NCBI RefSeq assembly: GCF_000172635.2
Contig: NC_018632.1
Coordinates: 4,402,001-4,466,000, forward strand
DNA: 64,000 nt
Source: Alteromonas macleodii ATCC 27126
GTDB lineage: Bacteria; Pseudomonadota; Gammaproteobacteria; Enterobacterales; Alteromonadaceae
Reading direction: 5' to 3'
Below are positions 16,578 through 25,428 of this stretch, piece by piece. The notes beneath the pieces are model-generated. The model was not told where the DNA came from. It did not search any database and saw only the letters and a program-made list of their open reading frames with translations. Each line of letters begins with the position of its first letter. Within the stretch, counting starts at the first letter, position 1. Both the position numbers and the translations under genes were made by a program.

Positions 16578-16871
16578 ATGTTCGATCAAAACGTGACTTC
16601 ACCTTTTACTACTACAGTAACTACGCCTTCACAAACGCAAGCTCAAAAGCCACTGCGTGACTCTGTAAAGCAAGCGGTTAATAAGTACCTTAAGCAACTG
16701 GATAACGCAAACATCGATAACCTGTACGAAATGGTACTGGCTGAAGTTGAAGCGCCGCTGCTAGAAGAAGTCATGACTTACACACGCGGCAATCAAACCC
16801 GCGCTGCCATCATGATGGGCATCAACCGTGGCACACTTCGCAAGAAGCTTAAGCAATACGGCATGAACTAA
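16578..16871 (+). CDS. fis: DNA-binding protein Fis
   Basis: 97 aa nucleoid protein that bends DNA, activates rRNA promoters and helps site-specific inversion. The C-terminus has the helix-turn-helix [25 protein letters not shown], nearly invariant in Fis; the middle [15 protein letters not shown] is the dimer region. The N-terminal arm has the expected short variable strand. It is the second gene of dusB-fis and is followed by a strong terminator. Confidence 0.98.
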   Translation: MFDQNVTSPFTTTVTTPSQTQAQKPLRDSVKQAVNKYLKQLDNANIDNLYEMVLAEVEAPLLEEVMTYTRGNQTRAAIMMGINRGTLRKKLKQYGMN

Positions 16872-16893
16872 GATTCCAAGGGCTTTGCCCACC

Positions 16894-16919
16894 AAAGAGC
16901 ACCAATCGGTGCTCTTTTT
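16894..16919 (+). terminator. Rho-independent terminator after fis
   Basis: Ten-bp stem AAAGAGCACC/GGTGCTCTTT (16894-16903, 16908-16917), tetraloop AATC, T-run to 16919. It shows that a longer purH frame beginning at 16885 is not real, because it would run through this hairpin. Confidence 0.9.
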
Positions 16920-16953
16920 GTTTCAACACTACAACATTAGAAACTTAAAATTT

Positions 16954-18552
16954 ATGCAAACACCAAAACCAATTAAACGTGCTCTCCTTAGTGTCTCTGA
17001 TAAAACCGGTATCCTCGATTTCGCGACAGCGCTGCATAACGCTGGCGTAGAACTTCTGTCGACGGGCGGTACTGCTAAACTTCTCGCTGACGCTGGCTTA
17101 CCTGTTAAAGAAGTGTCTGATCACACAGGTCACCCAGAAATTATGGCTGGCCGCGTTAAAACCCTTCACCCGAAAATTCATGGCGGTATCCTTGGTCGTC
17201 GCGGTACCGATGAAGCAGTGATGGAAGAACACAGCATTGCGCCTATCGATCTTGTGGTGGTTAACCTTTACCCGTTTGCTGCTACCGTGGCAAACGAAGA
17301 CTGTACGCTAGAAGATGCGATTGAAAATATTGATATCGGTGGGCCAACGATGGTTCGCGCTGCAGCGAAAAACCATAAAGATGTCACTATTGTTGTTAAT
17401 GCGGCGGACTACTCTCGCGTGCTTGCAGAGATGAACGACAACAATGGCTCGTTAACGTACAACACCCGTTTTGACCTTGCGATTAAAGCGTTTGAACATA
17501 CGGCCGAATACGACGGCATGATTGCAAACTACTTTGGTGCTCGTTTAGACAGCACAGGTTGTGAAGCAGACTGTGACCACCAGCACAGTGAATTCCCACG
17601 TACCTACAACATGCAGCTTACTAAGAAGCAAGACCTTCGCTATGGAGAAAATAGCCACCAAGAAGCGGCATTCTATGTTGAAAACAATGTTCAAGAAGCG
17701 TCTGTGGCTACCGCTACTCAGCTTCAGGGTAAAGAACTGTCATTCAACAACATTGCTGACACGGATGCGGCGCTTGAGTGCGTAAAAGAATTCGAAGAGC
17801 CAGCATGTGTAATTGTTAAGCACGCTAACCCATGTGGTGTGGCCATTGGCAATGATATTTTAAGTGCCTACGACCGTGCGTTTAAAACTGACCCAACGTC
17901 AGCATTTGGCGGAATTATCGCGTTTAACCGCGAGCTTGATGCGGAAACGGCGCAAGCGATTGTTGACCGTCAATTTGTGGAAGTCATTATTGCGCCGACA
18001 GTAAGCGATGAAGCGAAAGAAGTAGTAAGTGCGAAGAAAAACGTACGTCTTCTAGCATGTGGTGACTGGGCTGGTCAGTTAACTGAAGGTTATGACTTTA
18101 AGCGCGTAAACGGCGGTTTATTAGTACAAGAGCGCGACTTCGGCATGGTTGAAATGGAAGACCTAGAAGTTGTGACTAAGCGTAAGCCAAGCGAAGATGA
18201 ACTACGCGACCTTATGTTCTGCTGGAAGGTAGCAAAATACGTTAAGTCTAACGCGATTGTTTACTGCAAAGACGGTATGACGGTAGGCGTGGGCGCAGGC
18301 CAAATGAGCCGTGTTTACTCTGCAAAAATTGCGGGTATTAAAGCAGCTGATGAGAACCTTGAAGTTGCAGGCTCTGTAATGGCGTCTGATGCATTCTTTC
18401 CATTCCGCGACGGTATCGACGCTGCGGCTGAAGCAGGTATTAAAGCAGTAATTCAGCCAGGCGGCTCTATGCGCGACCAGGAAGTCATTGATGCCGCTGA
18501 CGAGCACGGCATTGCCATGGTGTTCACGGGTATGCGCCACTTCCGTCACTAA
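16954..18552 (+). CDS. purH: Bifunctional AICAR formyltransferase / IMP cyclohydrolase
   Basis: Performs the last two steps of de novo IMP synthesis. 532 aa from the ATG at 16954, where [19 protein letters not shown] aligns with the family N-terminus; a longer frame starting at 16885 would cross the fis terminator. The N-terminal cyclohydrolase domain (about residues 1-200) has SVSDKTGI and [15 protein letters not shown]. The C-terminal transformylase has the KHANPCG motif with catalytic Lys-His, and [12 protein letters not shown] 15-bp hairpin terminator follows. No PurR-type box is seen in front of it. Confidence 0.98.
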   Translation: MQTPKPIKRALLSVSDKTGILDFATALHNAGVELLSTGGTAKLLADAGLPVKEVSDHTGHPEIMAGRVKTLHPKIHGGILGRRGTDEAVMEEHSIAPIDLVVVNLYPFAATVANEDCTLEDAIENIDIGGPTMVRAAAKNHKDVTIVVNAADYSRVLAEMNDNNGSLTYNTRFDLAIKAFEHTAEYDGMIANYFGARLDSTGCEADCDHQHSEFPRTYNMQLTKKQDLRYGENSHQEAAFYVENNVQEASVATATQLQGKELSFNNIADTDAALECVKEFEEPACVIVKHANPCGVAIGNDILSAYDRAFKTDPTSAFGGIIAFNRELDAETAQAIVDRQFVEVIIAPTVSDEAKEVVSAKKNVRLLACGDWAGQLTEGYDFKRVNGGLLVQERDFGMVEMEDLEVVTKRKPSEDELRDLMFCWKVAKYVKSNAIVYCKDGMTVGVGAGQMSRVYSAKIAGIKAADENLEVAGSVMASDAFFPFRDGIDAAAEAGIKAVIQPGGSMRDQEVIDAADEHGIAMVFTGMRHFRH

Positions 18553-18611
18553 TAAGTATTTACGCAATACCTTTTAGTGCAGGCTTAGTGAGGGACACCA
18601 ACACCTAAGTT

Positions 18612-18661
18612 AAACACGCAGTAAAGTGGCATTTAGTGGCTTTACTGTGTGTTTGTTATTT
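18612..18661 (+). terminator. Terminator after purH
   Basis: Fifteen-bp stem (18612-18626 with 18640-18654), one wobble pair, 13-base loop, followed by GTTATTTTT. It separates purH from the downstream methyltransferase gene. The remainder of the gap to 18863 shows no further clear element. Confidence 0.75.
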
Positions 18662-18863
18662 TTCCTTAACCCTTTTAAATACGCAGACTCGAGGTCATTT
18701 GCTTGGTTGTAGTGAAATCTCATCGAAGCGACAGAGTTGCGAATTATTCTGCTAAGGCGTAAGTGCAAATAGGGGTTAGCTGATAGGCTTGATCTGACCC
18801 GTGGTAATTTGTAGTAATAGTGTTATGTTATTCGCCTACCCTCGACAGAAAAAGGAAATAAGA

Positions 18864-19679
18864 ATGAAAAAGTTAGCCCAATATGTGTTAGCCGCAACCC
18901 TAGGTGTAAGTGCTACTTATGCCAGCGCAGATGCGATTTCTGCTGCCGCAATGAGCGATATCCGCTCTGCTAGTGCAAAAGTACGCGATGAGTACCGTAA
19001 TCCTCAGCAAACACTGCGCTTTTTTGGCCTTACCCCAGACATGACTGTGGTAGAAATCTCTCCAGGTGGTGGTTGGTACGCCGACATCCTTTATTCTGTT
19101 GTAAAAGATAACGGTAAGTATGTAGCTGCTCACTTTTACGTTGATGATGAAACCAGCGGTTACTTTAAAAAATCGGTGGAAGGCTTCAAAGAAAAAATGA
19201 AGCCGGGCATGAAGTACGAAGGTGCTGAGCTTACTGCATTCGACCCAATCAAAGCGTTAGATATTAGCGACGCAGGTAGTGCCGATATGGTGCTGACGTT
19301 TCGCAACGTACACAACTGGTATATGCGTCACGGTGACGAGGGTATCGACAATGCATTTGGCGCATTTTTCAAAGCGCTTAAGCCAGGTGGCGTACTGGGC
19401 GTAGTGGAACATGAGCTTCCTGAAAGCGCAGATGATGAAGCAATGAAGAAAAGTGGCTACATGAAGCGTTCTTACGTTGTGGCTGCCGCCGAAAAAGCAG
19501 GCTTTGTGCTTGAAGCAAGCAGCGATGTCAACGCCAACCCAATGGATACTGCCGACCACCCGAAAGGTGTGTGGACGCTACCTCCACGTTTGGCGCTAGA
19601 TGATCAAGATCGCGAAAAATACATGGCGATTGGCGAGAGCAATCGCATGACGCTAAAATTCACCAAACCAAAATCATAA
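18864..19679 (+). CDS. Exported class I SAM methyltransferase-like protein (COG4798 type)
   Basis: 271 aa from the ATG at 18864, which follows AAAGGA. The N-terminus is a typical signal peptide (MKKLAQYVLAATLGVSATYA, then SADA). The mature part has the methyltransferase-like EISPGGGWYADILYSVV in place of motif I, VLTFRNVHNWY in the motif IV position, ALKPGGVLGVVEHELP, and a late FVLEASSDV. S-adenosylmethionine is not known to be abundant in the periplasm, so the export signal is odd: it may bind another ligand or be inactive. It sits between purH and purD, 27 bases ahead of purD, and may be co-transcribed with it. Confidence 0.75.
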   Translation: MKKLAQYVLAATLGVSATYASADAISAAAMSDIRSASAKVRDEYRNPQQTLRFFGLTPDMTVVEISPGGGWYADILYSVVKDNGKYVAAHFYVDDETSGYFKKSVEGFKEKMKPGMKYEGAELTAFDPIKALDISDAGSADMVLTFRNVHNWYMRHGDEGIDNAFGAFFKALKPGGVLGVVEHELPESADDEAMKKSGYMKRSYVVAAAEKAGFVLEASSDVNANPMDTADHPKGVWTLPPRLALDDQDREKYMAIGESNRMTLKFTKPKS

Positions 19680-19706
19680 AATTAAACACTCAAAACGGAA
19701 CAGTTA

Positions 19707-20999
19707 ATGAACGTACTTGTAATTGGCGGCGGTGGCCGCGAACACGCGCTAGCGTTTAAAGCAGCGCAGTCTTCTGATGTTTCAACAGTATTTGTAGCAC
19801 CTGGCAATGCCGGCACAGCTACAGAACCTAAGCTTGAGAACGTAGCTATCGATGTAAATGATATTGCTGGCTTGGTTTCTTTTGCTCAGGGCAACGATGT
19901 TGAGCTTACTATTGTAGGCCCAGAAGCGCCGCTAGTTGCAGGTGTTGTAGATGCGTTCACAAACGCTGGTTTAATGATTTTTGGCCCCACTCAAGCTGCC
20001 GCGCAGCTTGAGGGCTCTAAAGCTTTTACCAAAGACTTTTTGGCTCGCCACAACATTCCAACGGCCGAGTATCAAAACTTCACAGAAATTGACCCAGCTA
20101 TTGCCTATGTGCGTGAGAAAGGCGCGCCGATTGTAGTAAAGGCTGACGGTCTTGCTGCGGGTAAAGGTGTTATTGTTGCGATGACCCTTGAAGAAGCGGA
20201 AGACGCTATCCGCGACATGCTGGCAGGTAACGCGTTTGGCGAAGCCGGCAGCCGCGTAGTTATTGAAGAATTCCTAGACGGTGAAGAAGCGTCGTTCATT
20301 GTCATGGTAGACGGCAAAAACGTACTACCTTTTGCCACCAGCCAAGACCACAAGCGTGCTGCTGACGGTGACAAAGGGCCGAACACAGGCGGAATGGGTG
20401 CATATTCTCCGGCTCCGGTTGTAACGCAGGACATTCACGACCGTATTATGCAAGAAGTGATTATGCCAACAGTTAACGGCATGGCTGCTGAAGGCAACGA
20501 CTACGTTGGCTTTTTATATGCTGGCCTTATGATTATGGCCGATGGCACTCCAAAGGTAATCGAATACAACTGTCGCTTTGGCGATCCGGAAACTCAGCCA
20601 ATCATGCTGCGCTTAAAGTCTGACTTAGTTCCACTTTGCCAAGCAGCGTGCAAAGGCGAACTTGCTGGCGAAACGATTGAGTTTGATGAGCGCGCGTCGG
20701 TAGGTGTTGTGCTTGCCGCTGGCGGCTATCCAGGCAGCTATGATAAAGGCGACGTGATTACGGGTTTCGAAGAAGCCGCTAAGTTAGACGGAAAGGTTTT
20801 CCATGCAGGCACCGCCCTTCAAGATGGCGAAGTGGTAACCGCAGGTGGCCGCGTACTTTGCGCTACAGCTTTGGGTAACAACGTTACCGAAGCGCAGCAA
20901 AAAGCCTACGAGCTACTAAAAGCCATTCAGTTTAAAGATGTGTACTACCGCACTGATATCGCGCACCGTGCGATTGCGCGTGAAGCTGAAGCCAAGTAG
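19707..20999 (+). CDS. purD: Phosphoribosylamine-glycine ligase
   Basis: ATP-dependent joining of glycine to phosphoribosylamine, step two of purine synthesis. 430 aa. Family marks in order are MNVLVIGGGGREHALAFK, VGPEAPLVAGVVDAF, VVKADGLAAGKGVIVA (ATP-grasp), SQDHKRAADGDKGPNTGGMG (the ribose-phosphate/ATP loop) and YNCRFGDPETQ (metal ligands). It usually pairs with purH, but here a foreign-looking gene lies between them. A hairpin follows after 27 bases. Confidence 0.98.
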   Translation: MNVLVIGGGGREHALAFKAAQSSDVSTVFVAPGNAGTATEPKLENVAIDVNDIAGLVSFAQGNDVELTIVGPEAPLVAGVVDAFTNAGLMIFGPTQAAAQLEGSKAFTKDFLARHNIPTAEYQNFTEIDPAIAYVREKGAPIVVKADGLAAGKGVIVAMTLEEAEDAIRDMLAGNAFGEAGSRVVIEEFLDGEEASFIVMVDGKNVLPFATSQDHKRAADGDKGPNTGGMGAYSPAPVVTQDIHDRIMQEVIMPTVNGMAAEGNDYVGFLYAGLMIMADGTPKVIEYNCRFGDPETQPIMLRLKSDLVPLCQAACKGELAGETIEFDERASVGVVLAAGGYPGSYDKGDVITGFEEAAKLDGKVFHAGTALQDGEVVTAGGRVLCATALGNNVTEAQQKAYELLKAIQFKDVYYRTDIAHRAIAREAEAK

Positions 21000-21026
21000 C
21001 CGAAAGCCTCATAGAAAGTGCTAAAT

Positions 21027-21053
21027 GAACGCAGCGTAATGCTGCGTTCTTAC
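21027..21053 (+). terminator. Hairpin after purD, probable terminator
   Basis: Nine-bp stem GAACGCAGC/GCTGCGTTC, loop GTAAT, then TTACATAATTA; the U-run is weak. The rest of the 21000-21468 gap holds a pyrimidine-rich stretch near 21095-21128, with repeats of the type ACTCTTACC, and a probable promoter shortly upstream of 21469. No gene is seen there. Confidence 0.55.
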
Positions 21054-21468
21054 ATAATTACATAAAACCAGGGTGTGAGTTCTACGCCCCCCCACTTTTA
21101 CTCTTACCTACTCTTACCACTTACTCACCATGCTAACGTACAGCAAAAGCAGAAATCGTAGTTTCCCAGCTACATATCACTGCTTAACCTGATACTAACG
21201 CTCAACACAAAAGAAAACTCGCGCTCAGTACATAAGCAATAAGGTATTGAATTTCACATTGAGTCTGATTTGGTACTTGCCGATAGTACTGTATACATTA
21301 TAAATCTTTAATTTGCTGACCTTCTCCATATGTTGCAGCGCATACAAGAACCTGTATGGTATTAATATCAATCCGCATAGATGATTAACCACTTAGCGAG
21401 ATTTAATAAGCTCAGGTAGTCTGCTTAAAAAGCGTATTATTTCATTCTAATAAAAAAGGTATCACCTG

Positions 21469-22221
21469 ATGTCGAACACTAAACTTATTGCTGTGTTGCT
21501 TGTAGCAGTAGTGGCGAGTACCGCAGCGTGGTTCGCCTTTTTTGCCAAAGAATCTGCTCCAGACTTTACTGCTTATGCCGCAGGCCCTGACCGAAAAGCG
21601 GCATTTTTTGAGTATTTCACTCCTATTGTAGTCGAGGTGAACAAAGAGCTAGCCACCGATAGAGAGCAAATTCAAAGTTCTTGCGACGCGGATGAAGCAG
21701 ACAATCTAGACCAGTTCCTGACAAAGTTTCGTGTTGACGATGCTGACCTTGAACAGGAGTCAGCCTGCGAGGTGTTGTTAAGGCGTGCCGACATTGTTCC
21801 TGCGTCGTTAGCTATTGCACAAGCAGCGAATGAAAGTGCATGGGGTACCTCTCGTTTTGCAAAATTAGGGAACAACTTTTTTGGTCAGTGGTGTTTCTCT
21901 AAGGGCTGCGGTATCGTTCCAAAATCGCGTGACACTAACAAAAATCATGAAGTTGCTGATTTCCGTTCGCCTGCCGACTCAGTAGAAAGCTACATGCTAA
22001 ATTTAAACACCCACCATGCTTACAAACCATTGCGTAACATTCGCCAATCCTTACGTGAAGAAGACAAGGCTGTCACCGGGGTTGCGCTCAGCTATGGCTT
22101 AGGGAAGTATTCTGAGCGTGGCGATGAATATGGAAAAGAAATACGTGAGATGATCAGTTTTAATAAACTTGCAGTGCTGGACAAGTTAGATCTGAGTAAG
22201 CAGGAAGGCGAAGCCAATTAA
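21469..22221 (+). CDS. Bax-like glucosaminidase-domain protein, membrane anchored
   Basis: 250 aa. A single N-terminal hydrophobic helix (LIAVLLVAVVASTAAWFAFF) anchors or exports it. The C-terminal half has PASLAIAQAANESAWGTSRFA and GNNFFGQWCFSKGCG, then SPADSVESYMLNLNTH and YSERGDEYGKEIREMI. This is the pattern of the Bax/FlgJ-type glucosaminidase fold, with the catalytic Glu probably in NESAWG. Such enzymes cut the glycan strand of peptidoglycan. It stands alone with a terminator-like hairpin after it. Assignment to the Bax subgroup is good; activity is inferred. Confidence 0.85.
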   Translation: MSNTKLIAVLLVAVVASTAAWFAFFAKESAPDFTAYAAGPDRKAAFFEYFTPIVVEVNKELATDREQIQSSCDADEADNLDQFLTKFRVDDADLEQESACEVLLRRADIVPASLAIAQAANESAWGTSRFAKLGNNFFGQWCFSKGCGIVPKSRDTNKNHEVADFRSPADSVESYMLNLNTHHAYKPLRNIRQSLREEDKAVTGVALSYGLGKYSERGDEYGKEIREMISFNKLAVLDKLDLSKQEGEAN

Positions 22222-22232
22222 CTCAACCAGCT

Positions 22233-22264
22233 AGAGCGTGACGAGCTCTGTTGCGCATTTTTTT
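22233..22264 (+). terminator. Probable terminator
   Basis: Imperfect hairpin GCGTGAC/GTTGCGC (with wobble pairs), followed by ATTTTTTTT. It lies 15 bases after the stop of the Bax-like gene. Confidence 0.5.
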
Positions 22265-22391
22265 TATCGCCAAATGGCATGGCTTTTAGTCTAGGTGAGT
22301 GATTGCAGGTTAAAAGGAGTGGCATTTCTGCGACTCCTTCCAATTACGCGCAGCAAGTCAATCAATTAAAGTAGCGACAAATTATGGTTCA

Positions 22392-23153
22392 CTACTTTGT
22401 CAGCTTCACCTTTCCAAACACCGACGCATCTTTATACCCCAAGTTTTTATCGCCGTTTACCGGGGTGATCTCATGAGAGCCTAAAAAGTGCTCTCTGTCG
22501 CCACCATCTGCATCGCAATAGGCAAGCATAAAGCCCAGTGTCATACCTTCTTTTAAGGTGACAGGCGAATTGTCTTTTCCGTGTTGATAGCTATCATCAA
22601 ATACACGTACCGCTGCTTCCCAATGAATCTTATGCGGCGCCGATATATCTCGCTGCCATTTGTTCTCTACGTGATCGTTGTAGAGTTGTGGTACAGCCTC
22701 TCCTGCTTCATTTGGACCTATATCAACAACCTGATTATCTAACGCTAAGTGATAGGCAAACGCATTGTAGTTATTAAGGTGATCGCCACCAGAGGCATCA
22801 GCATCAATGAAAATTTCTAAACAATCATCATCCCAATAACGTTCAAGGGGATTGGCATAGGTATCTGAGAGGTGATCGTCTTGTATTTCTGCCAACAGAT
22901 ACAGCGCATCCTTGTTCCATCGCAGTTTATATCGACCAGAAAAATCACCGGACTCAGGAGCCGAGCCCCACATAAGCGACGTCATTTCATGCCAATCGCC
23001 CCCTTTCCATGCAGCGTCATTGGCTACACCATCTATAACAGGTGGCGTTGATGAAAAAAGTACGCTGTCAGATTTAGCTTGTGCCGTGGGCACAGACATA
23101 GCCACAAGCAGTGCCGAGGTTAGTACTGCCCCTAAATGTTTTGCACTTTTCAA
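22392..23153 (-). CDS. Exported CBM9-like sugar-binding domain protein
   Basis: 253 aa with a signal peptide (ALLVAMSVPTAQA, then KSDS). The rest follows the CBM9/DOMON-type sandwich pattern: STPPVIDGVANDAAWKG, YKLRWNKDALYLLAEIQDDHL, WDDDCLEIFIDAD, NAFAYHLALD and WEAAVRVFDD. Single-domain proteins of this type are often found near carbohydrate-use genes; no glycosidase is adjacent here, and the GH31 gene is 7 kb away. A sugar or polyol ligand is likely but unproven. Confidence 0.8.
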   Translation of the reverse strand: MKSAKHLGAVLTSALLVAMSVPTAQAKSDSVLFSSTPPVIDGVANDAAWKGGDWHEMTSLMWGSAPESGDFSGRYKLRWNKDALYLLAEIQDDHLSDTYANPLERYWDDDCLEIFIDADASGGDHLNNYNAFAYHLALDNQVVDIGPNEAGEAVPQLYNDHVENKWQRDISAPHKIHWEAAVRVFDDSYQHGKDNSPVTLKEGMTLGFMLAYCDADGGDREHFLGSHEITPVNGDKNLGYKDASVFGKVKLTK

Positions 23154-23310
23154 TTGGATACGCTCTTTGTTTGCTTATTTGTATTTTAAACTACCATGTT
23201 TTGACCCCATCCGCGCTTGAAAATAGCGCCGAACACCTCCTTCTTTTTTAGAAGCATTACCAATTTGCAACGGTAATTGGTATAAAAAGGACATTCGTTC
23301 CCTCACTACC

Positions 23311-24246
23311 ATGGCTATGTCATTTCAAAACGCGTGCTATCACATCCTTGCGCCTGCCAGCGAGGCTCACGAGTACAAAAAGCTCAGCAAAATATTTGAT
23401 GTATTTCTTATCGCGTTAATTATCGTAAATGTTGTCGCTATGATGCTGGAAACAGTGCCGGGTATCCCTGCCATTTGTCAGTACGAACTTCATATAATCG
23501 AAGTGGTTTCAGTACTGATATTTACCGTTGAGTACTTTTTTCGTTTATACGGCAGCGCATCGGCCCCAAACCGCCCTAATCACGAACGTACAACGACATG
23601 GCAAAAGCGCTGGACCTATTTGAAAAGTCCCATGGCGCTCGTCGACCTAATGGCAATTCTGCCTTTTTACTTAAGCGTTTTCGTGGCGTTCGATTTACGT
23701 ATTTTGCGAATATTTCGGGTAATGCGAATTCTAAAAATTGGGCGCTATTCGCGCTCTATGCAAACTCTCGTTACCGTATTGCGCAACGAGTCTCACAGCC
23801 TTATTGCGGCGTTAAGCGTACTTTTGTTGTTCACGATTATCGCCGCCACCTGTATTTACTATATTGAACATGCTGCTCAGCCCGATGTTTTTAGCAGTAT
23901 TCCCGCTTCATTGTGGTGGGCACTCGTCACGCTGACCACGGTGGGCTATGGTGACGCCGTTCCCATAACTGCACTGGGTAAAATATTTGGCGGCCTCATA
24001 ACTATTATGGGGATCTGTTTTTACGCCTTACCAGCGGGTATTTTATCTTCTAGCTACACATCGCAGATGCAGCTTAAACGCGATAGGTTTAAAGACACAG
24101 TAAGAAGCGTTTTGGACGACGGAAAGTTGAGTGAGCACGATGTGCACCACCTAGAACATGTTCGCGCACTTCTTGATTTAGACGAAGAAGAGGCAAAGCT
24201 AATTGTGCGCCTATTGCAGCACCATCACAAACGGCTAGATGATTGA
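23311..24246 (+). CDS. Voltage-gated potassium channel protein
   Basis: 311 aa with six predicted membrane helices. S4 carries regularly spaced Arg (LRILRIFRVMRILKIGRYSR, residues 129-148). The pore loop has the K+ selectivity filter TLTTVGYGDAVP (around 208-218), and S6 is followed by a charged cytoplasmic tail with a coiled-coil-like LDLDEEEAKLIVRLL. Length and order match bacterial Kv channels. The start follows AAAAGGA, with MAM at 23311. It is a single gene. A stem of AAGAATC/GATTCTT enclosing a GGTAAGC/GCTT(AT)ACC hairpin lies downstream (24278-24318) without a U-run. Confidence 0.92.
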   Translation: MAMSFQNACYHILAPASEAHEYKKLSKIFDVFLIALIIVNVVAMMLETVPGIPAICQYELHIIEVVSVLIFTVEYFFRLYGSASAPNRPNHERTTTWQKRWTYLKSPMALVDLMAILPFYLSVFVAFDLRILRIFRVMRILKIGRYSRSMQTLVTVLRNESHSLIAALSVLLLFTIIAATCIYYIEHAAQPDVFSSIPASLWWALVTLTTVGYGDAVPITALGKIFGGLITIMGICFYALPAGILSSSYTSQMQLKRDRFKDTVRSVLDDGKLSEHDVHHLEHVRALLDLDEEEAKLIVRLLQHHHKRLDD

Positions 24247-24368
24247 TTACACGCAGGCTGGAGCGAAAGCAACTCCCAAGAATCGAGTGGTAAGCGCTTA
24301 TACCTCCCCTTGATTCTTAGCTCACATCAGCTTATAACTAGTACCCGTCATTTCCAAAAAGAATTCCT

Positions 24369-25274
24369 ATGTCTGTCAAACACCCTATTATTGCTATAAC
24401 AGGTTCTTCTGGCGCGGGTACTACTACCACGACCAACGCTATACGCCATATTTTCAGGAACTTAAGTGTTAATGCTGCGGTTGTAGGAGGCGATAGTTTT
24501 CACCGTTTTACCCGCCCGGAAATGGAAGTGGAAATTCGCAAAGCCCAAGAGCAAGGCAGGCATATCAGCTACTTTGGCCCTAAAGCCAACGACTTTGAGC
24601 TACTGGAATCCCTGTTTAGGGAATACGGCAGCTCGGGTACAGGACAGTTTAGACAATACCTTCACACGTTCGATGAAGCCGTGCCTTTTAACCAAATGCC
24701 CGGCACCTTTACACCTTGGCAAGATTTACCCAAAAACACTGATTTGCTGTTCTATGAAGGTTTACATGGCGGTGTAAAAACGGAAGAAAATGACGTAGCA
24801 AAACATGTAGATTTACTGGTCGGCATGGTGCCGATTGTAAACTTAGAGTGGATTCAAAAAATTGTACGCGACACCACTGACCGAGGACATTCTCGTGAAG
24901 CGGTAATGAGCAGCATAGTGCGAGGACTGGACGACTATTTCCATTACATCACGCCACAATTTTCACGCACCCACGTTAACTTCCAGCGCGTACCAACCGT
25001 TGATACCTCCAACCCCTTCAGTGCACGGGAAATTCCAACCCAAGATGAAAGCTTTGTGGTTGTGCGCTTTAGACGGGAAATGAAGACTGTGGACTACCCC
25101 TACCTCCTTCAAATGATCGACGGCGCGTTTATGTCTCGCATCAACACCTTGGTTGTACCCGGCGGAAAGATGGGCTTAGCCATGGAGCTCATTTTAACTC
25201 CGCTCCTTGAAGACATCTTAAATAAAAAGCGCAGAGCTGGTCATCAGATGGATTGGTTGAGCAGCGACGAGTAA
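24369..25274 (+). CDS. Phosphoribulokinase family protein (PrkB type)
   Basis: 301 aa. P-loop ITGSSGAGTTTTT, then VVGGDSFHRFTR, the long PRK-specific insert with YFGPKANDFELLESLFREYG, and DLLFYEGLHGG. These follow the class I (bacterial) phosphoribulokinase pattern that makes ribulose-1,5-bisphosphate. Escherichia also has a PRK-like gene (prkB) without RuBisCO, and there is no RuBisCO or Calvin gene in this window. The physiological substrate is therefore uncertain. In Escherichia prkB follows yheTU; here yheTU lie 36 kb away, suggesting rearrangement. The name PrkB is given by similarity only. Confidence 0.88.
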   Translation: MSVKHPIIAITGSSGAGTTTTTNAIRHIFRNLSVNAAVVGGDSFHRFTRPEMEVEIRKAQEQGRHISYFGPKANDFELLESLFREYGSSGTGQFRQYLHTFDEAVPFNQMPGTFTPWQDLPKNTDLLFYEGLHGGVKTEENDVAKHVDLLVGMVPIVNLEWIQKIVRDTTDRGHSREAVMSSIVRGLDDYFHYITPQFSRTHVNFQRVPTVDTSNPFSAREIPTQDESFVVVRFRREMKTVDYPYLLQMIDGAFMSRINTLVVPGGKMGLAMELILTPLLEDILNKKRRAGHQMDWLSSDE

Positions 25275-25365
25275 GCCCAATATACATCGCTTCTATAGGC
25301 ATGTATTTAAAACAGTAAGTCGTAATGGCTCATGCCCTGCGTCAATCTAGGTTCTATTCGGAAAC

Positions 25366-25416
25366 TTTCTTGATTTAGTTTCTTGATTTAGTTTCTCGAC
25401 CTAGTTTTTGACACAG
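25366..25416. repeat. 13-bp direct repeats, three copies and a degenerate fourth
   Basis: TTTCTTGATTTAG occurs at 25366-25378 and 25379-25391, a variant TTTCTCGACCTAG at 25392-25404, and a degraded TTTTTGACACAG at 25405-25416. The array ends 13 bases before the ATG of the DUF2855 gene, so it is in the promoter or leader zone. Confidence 0.85.
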
Positions 25417-25428
25417 CAGGCTCCTATT

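Noticed and set aside
16885..16953. N-terminal extension of purH
   Set aside because: It spans the fis terminator hairpin and does not align with PurH; the ATG at 16954 does.
24369..25274. Part of a Calvin cycle locus
   Set aside because: No RuBisCO or other Calvin genes nearby, and Escherichia has a similar orphan kinase.
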